Shown: piece by piece, positions 10,642 through 21,849 of the stretch
Layout of the letters: each line of letters starts with the position of its first letter
How positions within the stretch are numbered: position 1 is the stretch's first letter
Source of the DNA: Pomacea canaliculata
Lineage: Eukaryota; Mollusca; Gastropoda; Architaenioglossa; Ampullariidae
Assembly: GCF_003073045.1 (NCBI RefSeq)
Contig: NC_037597.1
Coordinates: forward strand, 3,530,717-3,594,716
Reading direction: 5' to 3'
DNA length: 64,000 bases
Position numbers and translations under genes: made by a program
The notes under the pieces: model-generated
What the model saw: only the letters and a program-made list of their open reading frames with translations
What the model was told of the DNA's origin: nothing
Databases searched by the model: none

Positions 10642-13600
10642 TTAAACTCTCCGAGAACGAGAAGAAAAGCGAGACAGCCGGTCACCTGCGGAGGGAGAGA
10701 CTGATTTGAAGCTCGGGATCAAGTCAGGTGTGAAAGCTTCGTTCCTGAAGGCAGGTGGGGCCGACTGAGCTGGGTACACAACACCCGGGACAGCGACAAC
10801 CACCCCAGTGTTAGGCTGGTAGTAATGCATGGGCGGCACGGTGGTGCTGGTGACGGTGACCGTGTTGCCGGTGTGGGGGAGGTTGCTGTAGGTGTTGAGT
10901 GATCTGGCCTGGCGTCGTTTGACGAGAAAGATGATGAGAACGACGAAGATGAATAGGATGGACAATCCCGTCAGAGAACCGACAATGATCATCACGAGAC
11001 CAGTCGTCTGATCTGTTGGAGAGAAAAAAAAAAACCCCTGTATTTTACGGGTATCGAGCAGGTTAGTGTGCGTCACCTTGCTTCCCCACATAAAGCAATA
11101 TATATATTTGTTGTGAAAAACAAATCACAGACAACAAACAACACCTTACTCAAAAATTCACAGATAGCACAACTCTTCTTTCAAAACGCACTCATGGATG
11201 CACGTATCCTAATCCTGGTACTCAGATAAACGCACATACGCACATACATAAAGTTACACATGGTGTTACATTCTAATTACCGGTGTTATTACCTTTACTA
11301 TAGGTAGGCCTCCCTGGTGATGTTTGATAAACTGCAATAGATACATCAGTAGATAAAGATTAGCCTTTACATGTAAAATATTTGTATTTCGCTGGCTTCC
11401 AGTGACAGAACAAATATTGATAAATTCCAACACGCACACACACACGGGGTGGGTAGGTGGTAGGGATAAAATAATTAACACTAACACTAACACTAACACT
11501 AACACCAACACTAACACTCACAATCTCATTACGGGTAGAATTACCTTCAATAGAAGAGGTGGTCCTTTTAGTTGTTTGATAGACTGCAATATATACGTAA
11601 GTAAATAAAGATTATCATAGACGTTATCGTAGACATTATCGCCGACAACTATATTCACATTTCACCTTCAAAGCAAATGTTGATAAAGTTCAACTTTCTC
11701 TCTCACACTCACACACACACGGAGTGGGGGGAATAAAACATAGTTTATTTCTTTCGTTTATTACTTTCGGTTTGATGGTAGCTGTGGCTAAAGTACTTTA
11801 TTTAGTAGCACTCACATGCAGGGTCATAGGTCACCGCTCTGTATGTAATGGTAAAGCCTTTGCCAGTCCTGGAGGAGTCGGAGGTGAAGGTGAGGAAGGC
11901 GTACTTCTGGGTGGTGTACACAACATCGGAGCGCAAGCTCCCACAGTACTGACGGATCCTCCGGCCCTCCGAGTAGGCTGGAGCTTGAGGTGGACAAACA
12001 TCGTGAGTGACAGCAAGTTTGTGAGGACAGGTGAGAGTGAAAAATCAAACCAGTAAGGACAGGTGAGAGTGACATGAAACCAGCAAAGACAGGTGAAAGT
12101 GATGTCAAACTAGTAAGGACTGATGAGAGTAAAGGAAGTGAGTTACGGAAGAAAATTCGGGACAGTTAAGAACGATCTCAAGACTCATATTCTTTATTGT
12201 GAGGCCATTGACCTATACAATTTGATTCGTCAGCTTCCCACACCAGGGTAACCGCGCCATTCCATTGTATTATAATATAAGCAACATAACAGGTCATATA
12301 CTAAATTATACACAGTAAATAAGCGAAAAGTGTGCTATCGAAAACATGAGCATAATTATATTGCATCAACTCTTATAAGCAAATAATTATATTTTTTCAT
12401 TCTGACCACGATTAACGTTTTTATTAGGCTTAAGGATGCTTATGACAAACTAGAGAGAAAACTTCTAGCTAAATTAAAATATTTTTTGAGAAATGCAAAT
12501 CTAAACACATTTTGTTAAAATTGTAGAGTTCAGAAAACTAACTGGTTGACAGTTGTACACATGTACACATGTTGGGAGAAATAACCTGATGATCGAAGCA
12601 GCAAGGGAAATAACTGTGTTAAGCTGATATAGGAGAAGTTAGGGCTGAGTTGTCTTTTTCAGCAAAAATAAATCTTTTAAATAATAACCTAAATAACTGA
12701 TTTTATTCGTGGTGGCTAAACTGAAAATTCATTACAGTATATCCTCTCTCTCTCTCTCACACACACACGCACCAACGCAGTGTGAACGAAGTTGTCTGTT
12801 AGTAAAAAAAAAGATGTCACGAGAGTTGTCTTTCATGCTTGTACCTCATCCCCAGGGAGGGGAGGGGAAACGTACCGTCAAAAATCTGCAGTTTGTCGCA
12901 GATACAGTTGGTGCACTGTTCTATGTCGACATTCAGTACCGACAGCTGCACCACGTAGCCGTCGTCAGCACGTATTAGCCAGCTGCTGTTGGCGTAACTG
13001 CGAAGCAAACAATGATCAGTCTCATTATGTTTCAGTCATGTTTTTGTGCTTTCGGCATTCAGGCCATCCAAACACCCCCTTCTCCCGCTTACCCCGGTTA
13101 TCATTCAGTTTAACGAGACTTTCCGAAAAAAAAAAAAAAAAAAGGTGGTGGTGGTGGGGGGGACCAAGAAGGGACTTAACAGGACTCGAGCAACGATCAA
13201 AGGTATGGACTTACTACAATAATATAAAAGGGGAATAAACAGATACTAAACACTAGAAATTTGTTTTGTGCGTCTTATTTACATTAAAATAGGAAGCAAG
13301 TTTGGGATGATGGAGCTTCTCACCCTCCCCGTTTGTTATTCATCTTTACACCACTCGACCTTAACGAACCCGCGGAAGCTGCGACGTAATTCCATAGAAT
13401 CATAGATGATATACTAGAAAAAGTCTTTGGTGATTTTTCGACCACTACAACTACAACAACTACTACTGCGACGACGACGATGACGACGACGACGATGATG
13501 ATGATGATATTTTATGTAGCTCTTTTTGTGAAAACTTACTTGGGATAATTCACAGAAGTCCACGTGTAATAAATTGTCTTGGTCTCGCTGGTCGACGCTT

Positions 13601-14129
13601 GTAGGTATATCCCTAACAGAGCGTGACATAATGTGAAATAACATGATCGAACATACTCGAACGTGACATAAGATAGAACATGATGGAACGTGACAGAGCG
13701 TGATAGAACGTGATGTAATGTGAAAGAACATGAAACATAACAGAACTGATAGAAAATAGTAAATCATGATTGAAAATGGCAGAATACGACAAAAGCCATA
13801 GCTGTGATCCGACATACCGTGAAAACCGTGAAAGCCCCAAGTGGAACAAAATGCAAGAACAAGACAACCACATTAGTCTGACAGTGTCCGATAAAGATGA
13901 AGATGTGAAAGGAGAAATAAAATAAGTAGAGGTGTTTTCTTACAGAAGAGACATTACACAACCACGTTGTAACCGTTTTGCAACAATTACACAACTGTAA
14001 CTGAACAATGAATAGTGTAGAATGTTACACAATTACAAAATAGGTTGAATGCCCAAAAAGAGGAAAACTGGACAAAGTTATACAGCCGGTTACAATAATC
14101 TGCCATATCAACCACAGCATCTCCGACTC

Positions 14130-14161
<32 letters not shown>

Positions 14162-15446
14162 TTGATCAAGTTTTTTCACATTGTCGGAAGTAGCTTGTAT
14201 ACGTATATAAAAACAATGAAGCAAGCAAGTACACACACGCACGCGCGCCCACGCACATCCAACCAAGAAACAAAGATAAGTTACCGCCTCTGTCCAATAC
14301 AGCCCAGTACTCGAGAACAAAGCCCTTGCCGCTGACACTGGAGTCCGAGGTGAAGGTGATGAACATGTTCGGTCCAGTGCTATCCACGGAGTAGTTGGCC
14401 TGGATTGTCATACACAAGCCGTATAGCAATCTGGCAGAGGACGACGGACCTGCCATGAAAAATAAACTTAGTGAAACATTACTACCCACAGGACAATAGG
14501 CAGTTAAAGACACCTCCGCACGAAGACGTTGGGGCGAGGGGAGTTGTGTGCCGTGTGCAAGACTTACCATCGTACATCATTACTTGTGGCCGTGTGCAGG
14601 ACTTACCATCGTACATCATTACTTTGTGGTCGTGTGCAATACTTACCATCGTACATGACTACTTTGTCGCAGGTACAGGTGCTGCAGTTCTCTATGGACA
14701 CCTCGCGAACAACCAGGTGAATGACATTGCCCTGGTCGGCAGAGATTCGCCATTGACAGTTGCTATTGCTAAGACACAACGTGGACAACATTATCTCAGG
14801 TCAGATTCAGTGTACAGTTCAAACTGATGCGAATGATTTTTATAAATGCCACAAATGGAAGTTTTTGTTCACATTATGTAATTTAATGTGCTAAATAAAA
14901 TTTTGTACTTAGGAAAATTCTACTACATATATTTCAACACATAAATTTCGTAAAATTAAGCATATTTCTGATAGTGCTCTAGAACATTATCACTTGTTTA
15001 TGTATATTATTTCAATATGTCCACATGGCGATGCCTTAAAACTAAACAAGCATGAAATGAAAGGTCTACTGGGTAGCAAGTATTTTCTTGTTCATAGCTC
15101 AGAGCAGGATACCATCATAATTATAAAGAAATTAAATTCACGGCGCCACATTTTTCCTAATTAACATATGGTCTCAGCTCTTATACTGGCTGACAATACA
15201 CGTGTCCTTTATACAATCGTGTCTGTGTTGGGGATCTTTTTCTGTGCATAGTAATATATGAACGCGTGCATCTTGAATTAAAAAAAAAAACCAAAACAAA
15301 ACACGGGTGGTATTCACCTCGATCTTTTTCGTTGACCTTTAACAAGTTGTTAGAAAAGAAAGGTTGCTCCTCACTAGCCCTTTGAGCTTAAAGTTGCTAG
15401 TAAGTTAACACTATCATTATTTATTACAAAAGAAGGGGTGTTTGAG

Positions 15447-15487
<41 letters not shown>

Positions 15488-18400
15488 AATTTGCTCGATA
15501 AAGTACAGTGGGTTGGCTACATTTCTGAAGGGAAGGGCGCAGCCAGCTCCAAGATGCTCACCACAAATTGCCATAGCAACAAGAATATTTTTGTGGCTTC
15601 ATGACGATTGGATCTTGAAATGATCACTGGAAATAACCCTACACTCGCGTCGGCACCTTGGTCGACTAAAGGTGAAGAGAGTGTGGAAGGGCATACAAAC
15701 AATAAAAACACACAAAGAAAGAACTAGTAATAACAAAATGCGACAAGCTGTTGAACTGTCGAGTCACATAACACATAAATGTAACTGATATAAGGGACAT
15801 GATGACCTCAGATGACAGATATAAGGGACATGATGACCTCAGATGACAATGACTGAAGAGGTAACTCACTGTGGATAATTATACGGGTAGCCTGGAGAAT
15901 AAATCCTTCCTTTAGAGTTGAGAGCCGCGTGTAGGTTAGTGACACCGAGCTGACAGGCAGCTTGAAAGGTGAGAAGTTACTAATGCATAATTAATGCATT
16001 TAAATATACGATGTAAAATAAAAACCTTGACAGCTTGAACCAACATCCCATTTCTGATTACTACTAAATATATTTCTGTAATTATAGTAATTATATCACT
16101 AACAAATATTTTAAAACGTTATGTTATAGCTTTCAATTTCCGATTACTCTTAATACTTTATATTAACAAATGAGAAAAATATACTACAACATTTAATTTC
16201 TGCTTACTAATAATTAAACTTCCTATTAACATATAATTAAATTTTAATTTTTCCTTTTGCCTTCGTTTTTCTGGTATTTCTTTCTTTCTGTACCTTTTCT
16301 CTAACCCCACCCACCAGCCCTCGCACACACATGCACTTAAAAGTACATTTCTATACACAACCTGTGTGTTTTATCCCCCTTTCCCGCTCACAACTGTCTA
16401 GTGTGGGTAGGGGTAGGGGAAGGGGAGTAGATTTTTTTTACTTAACATCAGCAACTAAAGCAGTCAGTCAAAGGGCGCCACATGAAGAAAAAGATCGGGG
16501 GTCGAGACGAGATTTGAACTCAGAACCTCTGGTTATACTAGTTCTAGTGACGGACACAGCTCTGTGCCCAGCCACACAGAGGGAATTGTTTTTAATCTTG
16601 GGGAAGAGTTGTGAAAAGCTGTGTATGGTATTAAATGATGGAGCAACCTGCTGAAGCCGTAGTGGATGGTGGCCACCTCGTGGTGGGTGTCGTTGTTCTC
16701 AATGAAGCTGCAAGAGAAAGGATTGCATGTGATTGTTTCGTCAGCAGACGTGCAGCCACACACTCCTACATTAAAAATATATAAAAAAAATTATTACATA
16801 CTCACCACACACACACACACACACATATGTCTCTTCCAATACGGCTTAAGTGTCCAACGGATTCCTATTTTCTTGTCTTCTGTTGTTTGTTTTATAAGCA
16901 AGTCTATGCCCAGTATAAACAGGAACGGTGAGATGTGGACCACTCATAGTCTGACCTCTACCCCTTGATCTATCCTGACATGGGTGACACTGCCAGGAAC
17001 TGGAGCTCCCGTCAATAATATTACATATATTATAGTTGTAAGGGTCATCGAGACAAGCATGCCCCCTGAACACAGCAGGGTGGGGGTCCAACAGGGGGAG
17101 ACACCATCTAGCGCTCATACAAAGCTTGCCACTTTATCTGCTTATTTAACTTATTATAATATAAATCATCTGAATGTATGGTGTGTTTTGCGAAAATTTA
17201 TTCGTATTACACAGTATGTATCAATTATATGTCGATTTGTCTGTCTCTGTCTCTGTCTGTCGAAAACTTACAAAATGTCGACAGAAGTGAGGTCGCTGGA
17301 ACCGCAGTGAAGTTCAACTGAAATCCAAAGTCTGTGCCGATAGGATCGGCCACAAATTCTACCCTCATGATAGTCCCAGTGCTGTGGACCTTTCCAGGGG
17401 AGAAGTTGCACAGATTTTGCAAAAGAGTGGCGTTGCTCTGGATCCCTGAACACGGAGTATAACAATGGAAAGACTTGATTAAAAACAAAAGTAGAGTTTT
17501 AACTAAGTTAGTTGAATAATTTTTATCCAACTTCGCTGATACATGACTTTATTAAGAAATGTGTAGTGCATTCTGGTTGGTTTAGACTGGTTAAATTGTC
17601 TACAAAAATAACTTACAGAATTATTCGGCTCATTTTGATTTTATTATTTTTCTCAGCAGTTAACATAAGTCTATGACAAAGTAAAAAGAGCCTTAAACCA
17701 GAGAAAATCAGAGTTTCGTTTTCAAACATGTACACAAAACACTACAAGTCTGGGTGAAGTCCCCTACCGTCGTACAGGGCCAGAAAATCGCAAGAACAGT
17801 TGATGCAGCTCTCCATCCTGAGGTCAACCACTGTCACCTGGATGACGTAGCCGTCACTGGTTGATATGGACCAGATGCACGCCTCAGAGCTAGGACAGGT
17901 GAAGATAAAACCCAGAGCCATCTATAAGTGTCAGTCTGTCTTTGTTCGGTTTAACTTGCCACGAATTTAACAATTTATTCGATACGAAGAAATAATAATC
18001 AAATAGGAAGATTTTTAAATTTCTGCCCAGAAAGCTTAGTGTTGGGTTTTGTTTGTTTGTTTGTTTGTTTGTTTGTTTGTTTGTTTGTTTGTTTGTTTGT
18101 TTGTTTTGTGTGTGTGCTGGCGTGCGTGTGCTCTTACATTTATGTGAATGTGTGACAGTAGTAACAGAAGTTTCTTATTTTGTGATAGAAGGGTTTCATT
18201 ACATTGTAGGAAATGCACTAAGCAAACTATAATTCGTGTAAAACATTAAAGTGGTATGAACTCGGCCATCTGAGGATAAGAATTCATACTTGGGGTAATG
18301 GTTGGGGTAGTTTGGGGAGTATATTACACCAGTTACTCCAGGAGTGGCCCGCAGAAATGTTGGTCCGCACGAAGACGAGGCTGCAAAGAGAGGGAGAGCT

Positions 18401-20393
18401 GATATCTTAGACACAGTTTGTCTGTTTATTAGTTTGTCTGTCTGTCACTTTGGCAGTCTTTTTGTCGTTATTTCTTCTCCCAACGTCACTCACAAGTTCC
18501 TTCTAATTTTTTTTTTTTTCTTCTTGTTGTACTATTCCTACAGGAAATATTCATTACGACTAGTAAATTATGTGATTTTTTTTTTACATAATAGTTGTTG
18601 AAAACCCTTGTGATACCGAAGATTTTTTTTAGATTAGTATTTTTATAACTAATCACACACAAAAAATATTTTGTTTGAATTCTGTCATCTAAGAATAAAT
18701 CCAAAAAAATCGTTATTGACATGATCTAAAACCAAAACAAAACAAAGCAAAAAATATTAAGCTTACTATTGGTAAAATTCCATCCTGGAGTTGTCGTCCA
18801 TTGACTGACTGTAAAGTTAGCTGTAAATAAGCATCGCATACAACATGCATAAGGCTTAAATTCATCTTCTCCGTCTTTGAGAAAGAAAGAATGAAAGAAA
18901 AAGAGAGGAAGAAAAATGTATCACTATCCATCAATGTCTTATATCTCAGATCTCGAACCTTCTTCGACCTACGAAAGACGCAATTTTTTGTCACGTGATC
19001 GGTCCTAGGTCGTGCCGGACCTGGTGTCCCTTTCTCCTATCTTTTTCCGCCATTGTAGTATAGGACTTCCTGTATGTTCTGTACTGGCACGGAGCTTTTG
19101 AAATATCTGAAGCCATTCAGAGATCCAGGAATTTGTCTACAGGGTTTCAAGTGCTCATTCCCAGAGCGATTTTAGACATGAGTGATGCACGTGCAAATCT
19201 TTATCTCTCTCATCATTTCTCTCTCTCTCTCTCTGACCCCAACCCCACTACACACAGCTTCTAATTGTAGAGCCCTACCCTGGTCCTTTAGACAAGCTAA
19301 TTATGCGTCCTTTTGATCAGAAGGAAAGGTGTTAGTGGTTAAGTATGGAGGAACAAAACTATACAAAATTAGAAAATAAATAACCCGAAGAAAGAAATAA
19401 CAGAGAAATATAGAAGAAAATTTTGAAATCGAATTTAATTCAGTCTCTGACTTCTACACCCACCTGCTGATGAAAACTCAGTGCGAATACAACCAGGTCA
19501 ATATTGATACCATCCTTTCATAAGAAAAGTATGATTGTATATGTAAAGATATATATATATATAGAGAGAGAGGTTGCAGTCCAACACAGTTTCGGCACAA
19601 AACTGCACGAAAAATAGAAGTGTATTGATATATTAAAAAAATTATACATTTTCACCATTTGATAACAGTCTTTCTATTACTGTCACTGTGAATGTAAAGT
19701 ATAAAGCCATAAAATTGTCCTAGATGATATGATTAACTGAAACATTTCTGTAAAAACATTGAGTTTAAAACGATTGTATACTTGACAAAGTCCTGAAGGT
19801 AGGGTAAGTCTTTTTACTGTCAGCCATCTGAAGGGAGAGCTCATGTAGTCAGTTCTGAATACTAGGATTTCCAACTAGCGAACTTATAAAATACTGACCA
19901 TTTTTGTAAATACGAGCCACTGCACTGAAATGTTATTACAGTAACATCAACAGTAATTCCATGCAGAATCAAGAGCATCATTCACTTATTAAAAATACTA
20001 AAGCAACAGTCATGCCCAAAGGTACAAAAACATTTAACACATTCAAAGCATCACACACACGAGCTTGGTGAATCATGGAGTGTTGGAGTTACTGTGGTAG
20101 CTGCCACTGTGAGAGAACCCAACTAATAAACTTGACAAATAAGTCATTAACACTAGAGGAAAGACTAATGTTAGCTGACTAACACATCACATGATTCCCT
20201 GACATCCTGACAATAACGAAAATTGTTTCTGCACACGGTGAGCCACTTCAAAATAACCCGCCTCGCCCCAACATACCCATCGAGGCACAACAACTTCAAA
20301 TGTCTTCGGAATGAAAGAGAGGGTTTAAAAATGGCCTCACCTACGAGTAGTGCCTGCTGCAACGACAATAATCACACAACTCAAAAGTCTCAT
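10642..20393 (-). CDS. Triple-CUB single-pass transmembrane receptor, copy B
   Basis: Predicted cell-surface protein of about 556 residues; ligand unknown. Exons in coding order: 20,345-20,393 (signal peptide, MRLLSCVIIVVAAG), 18,290-18,380, 17,768-17,889, 17,272-17,445 (CUB1), 16,648-16,707 (Thr/Pro linker), 15,870-15,960, 14,647-14,768, 14,285-14,449 (CUB2), 13,540-13,597, 12,876-12,997, 11,816-11,983 (CUB3), 11,545-11,583 and 11,293-11,331 (39-nt stalk exons), 10,642-11,012 (helix, KRRQ stop-transfer, tail). CUB hallmarks: YSPNYPNHYPN, CIWSISTSDGYVIQVTV, CDFLALYDG, VEFVADPIGTDFGF. All phases agree, mostly a 1-2-1 pattern inside each CUB. Oddities: the signal exon keeps frame only with the donor GTAGGT at 20,339-20,344; the better site four bases downstream would shift it. 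CUB3 has Ser for the usual Cys before Trp (NSSW). The linker reading rests on phase. No match to a named receptor. Confidence 0.8.
11475..11518. repeat. (AACACT)n hexamer microsatellite
   Basis: About seven units of a TAACAC hexamer in the intron between the CUB3 and stalk regions of receptor copy B. The motif resembles but does not match the TTAGGG telomere repeat. Confidence 0.9.
12015..12118. repeat. Short minisatellite, about 31-bp units
   Basis: Three to four degenerate units sharing AGGACAGGTGAGAGTGA then a CAAACCAGTA-like end, just upstream (in gene sense) of the CUB3 third exon in copy B. A shorter version (AGGACAGGT repeated) sits at the same place in copy A (1,075-1,115). Confidence 0.7.
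13618..13750. repeat. Degenerate GATAGAACGTGA-type tandem repeat
   Basis: About ten imperfect 10-15 bp units built on GAACGTGA and GAACATGA, in the CUB3 intron of receptor copy B. No function apparent. Confidence 0.65.
14130..14158. repeat. Poly(A) tract
   Basis: A run of about 29 A. It may mark the end of a retroposed sequence, but no clear element precedes it. Confidence 0.8.
14553..14671. repeat. Triplicated exon end with splice donor
   Basis: Three tandem 39-40 bp units starting at 14,553, 14,592 and 14,632. Each contains ACTTACCATCGTAC, which on the minus strand is the last bases of the CUB2 second exon plus its GTAAGT donor. Only the unit at 14,647 keeps the reading frame. Copy A has two units (2,831-2,870, degenerate, and 2,871 onward). 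Confidence 0.8.
15446..15487. repeat. (TTG)n microsatellite
   Basis: About 14 tandem TTG units in a receptor copy B intron. Confidence 0.9.
16364..16585 (-). mobile_element. tRNA-derived SINE in CUB receptor intron, copy B
   Basis: Homologue of the SINE at 3,893-4,125, with a B-box-like GAGTTCAAATC and GTGTGGCTGGGCACAGAGC upstream on the minus strand. It occupies the same intron beside the linker exon. Confidence 0.6.
16845..17105 (-). mobile_element. RTE-like LINE reverse-transcriptase fragment
   Basis: The minus strand encodes ISPFLFILGIDLLIKQTT followed by GIRWTL, matching the end of the RTE-type reverse transcriptase palm region. The frame is interrupted. It occupies the interval between CUB1 and the linker exon where copy A has three CUB2 exons that copy B lacks. 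Confidence 0.7.
18048..18106. repeat. (TTTG)n microsatellite
   Basis: About 14 tandem TTTG units in the second CUB1 intron of receptor copy B. Confidence 0.9.
18390..20335. other. Large first intron of receptor copy B
   Basis: Nearly 2 kb between the signal-peptide exon and CUB1. It contains T-rich runs, a short AT repeat near 19,550 and no gene that I can support. Parts near 19,320-19,660 align with 7,130-7,450 in copy A. Confidence 0.5.
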
Positions 20394-20884
20394 GATGCTG
20401 TCGTGGGCCGCTTGGTAAATGAACTCACTCAGACTCAAGGCACCTCACGACTGAGGGTGAGTCGCGGTGCTCACAAGATGCGCAGTTCAGAAGCTTGTGT
20501 CCCACCACGATAACACAGGTTGTCAGACATGACACAGACTGTATCATGGTCAACACATCCGGGCCACTTCCCGGCTTCATCCATCGTGTCCTGCTTCGCA
20601 CAGTTGCGTCTTTCCCTCAGTCTTTCTTTTATTCTGTTTCCTTCTTTCATTTATTTCTTCTTCGTTCGTTTTCTTGCTTGTTATTTTTTTTCTCGTTTCT
20701 TTACACTTATTTACTTTTATTAGTTTATTTCTTATCCGAAACATACACACGCATGTCAATTTTAAGTTCGATCAGAGTGCATTGATACTTCGGAGGACTG
20801 TTATAATGGATGTGATCAGATGAAGTGTGAACTGTGATATTCCCTCTTCTTACTCTCCCACGCAGACAGAGCGCCGACTGTAGA

Positions 20885-20922
20885 GGAGGCAGGAGGACAG
20901 GAGGACAGGAGGACAGGAGGAG
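20885..20922. repeat. GGAGGACA-type short tandem repeat
   Basis: Three to four units of AGGAGGACAGG just downstream (in gene sense) of the P1 stop codon. Confidence 0.7.
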
Positions 20923-20950
20923 TGAGGTACAGTAGCCAGACTGCAAGCAT

Positions 20951-21562
20951 TCATTCCGTTCGTGAACGACTGTCGTCTGCCTCCGAGTACGATGGCGGCA
21001 TGTCGGAGGTGACTATCAGTACCGAGGTATCGAAGGCGATGGATGAGTACGGGGGCGGAATCGTGACTGGGGAGGTCACTCCCACGTTGTGAAAGAGGGC
21101 AGCACTTGTATAGGTAGGTCCGCTGTACATCCGGCGCTGCGTGGCGCCCTCTAGTCCCACGCCGGAAGTCACTTCGGGGGGAGCCGCGGTAGCGTCAGGG
21201 GTAGTAGTTCTAGCGCTCAGCGGCGGGAAGCGCCTTTCCTGTCGTCTTTTGATGAAAGCTATGACGATGCACGTCACAAAGAAGAAAAGCGTGAAGAAGA
21301 CTAAGTAGATGGTGAGTGCGACAGCTTTGTCTTCTTGACAGTTGTGCATGTCTTCGCTACCTGCACACGAAATTAATTAAAATAGCTTTTATTCCTTTCC
21401 TTGTTATATCTAAGCTTCTAAGAAGAGTTTGCTTATCAGATAATTTTATGTTCAATGTTTCTGTTTTAAGACAGAAACTGATCTATACAGGTCTTGTGTT
21501 GAGGTTGAGGGAACTGGCGAAAGTTTACCTTTTTTCGTTGTGTTTGTTGCGTTCATCGCCAT
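20951..21562 (-). CDS. P1: small single-pass membrane protein with two PPxY motifs
   Basis: Two coding exons, 21,529-21,562 and 20,951-21,360, joined in phase 1, giving 147 residues. The first starts MAMNATNTTKKG (two N-glycosylation sequons) right after a TTATTACAG acceptor, so a non-coding 5-prime exon is expected. No cleaved signal peptide is evident. The second holds one helix (VALTIYLVFFTLFFFVTCIV, then IAF), the stop-transfer KRRQERR and a tail with IPPPYSSIAF and MPPSYSEADD. The positive charge after the helix predicts N-outside, C-inside. PPxY motifs are known ligands of WW domains such as those of NEDD4 ligases and YAP; whether this protein binds them is inference. It lies beside receptor copy B and near a CRE-like array (21,754-21,834). 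A truncated copy is at 8,496. I do not recognise the family. Confidence 0.8.
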
Positions 21563-21753
21563 TTGGATGTCTACAGTTCAGAGCCGAAAGCTGTAATAAC
21601 AATGAAGAATTAGTAGAATACAGAATAATTTAAAAACAAATTAAGCACTTAATGTTTTTGAGTACGATCCTTGAATGTTGCATTAGTATTTAAGCCGTGA
21701 TTGTGTCTGCACATCTGTTTTACTCTAGAAATGACGTAGCTTCTCTCTAAAAA

Positions 21754-21834
21754 TTACGTCATTTAGGCGGGTTACGTCATTTAGGCGGGTTACGTCATTT
21801 ACGCGGGTTACGTCATTTACGCGGGTTACGTCAT
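21754..21834. promoter_or_regulatory. Five-fold CRE-like array, probable P1 promoter
   Basis: TTACGTCAT occurs five times at an exact 18-bp spacing (21,754, 21,772, 21,790, 21,808, 21,826), in units of TTACGTCATTTAGGCGGG. A further ATGACGTAG lies at 21,731 and TGACGTGA near 21,903 with a CCAAT box close by. A TTAAATAC box sits nearer the gene on the minus strand. CREB/ATF and related bZIP factors recognise such sites. It lies about 200 bp upstream of the P1 start codon, with a 5-prime untranslated exon probably between. Confidence 0.7.
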
Positions 21835-21849
21835 TTAAGCGGGTGCAGA

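Noticed and set aside
11475-11518. Hexamer (AACACT)n as an interstitial telomere
   Set aside because: The unit complement is TTAGTG, not TTAGGG, and it sits in an intron; ordinary microsatellite.
21754-21834. CRISPR-like repeat array
   Set aside because: Units are 18 bp with no unique spacers, in an animal genome; better read as tandem CRE boxes.
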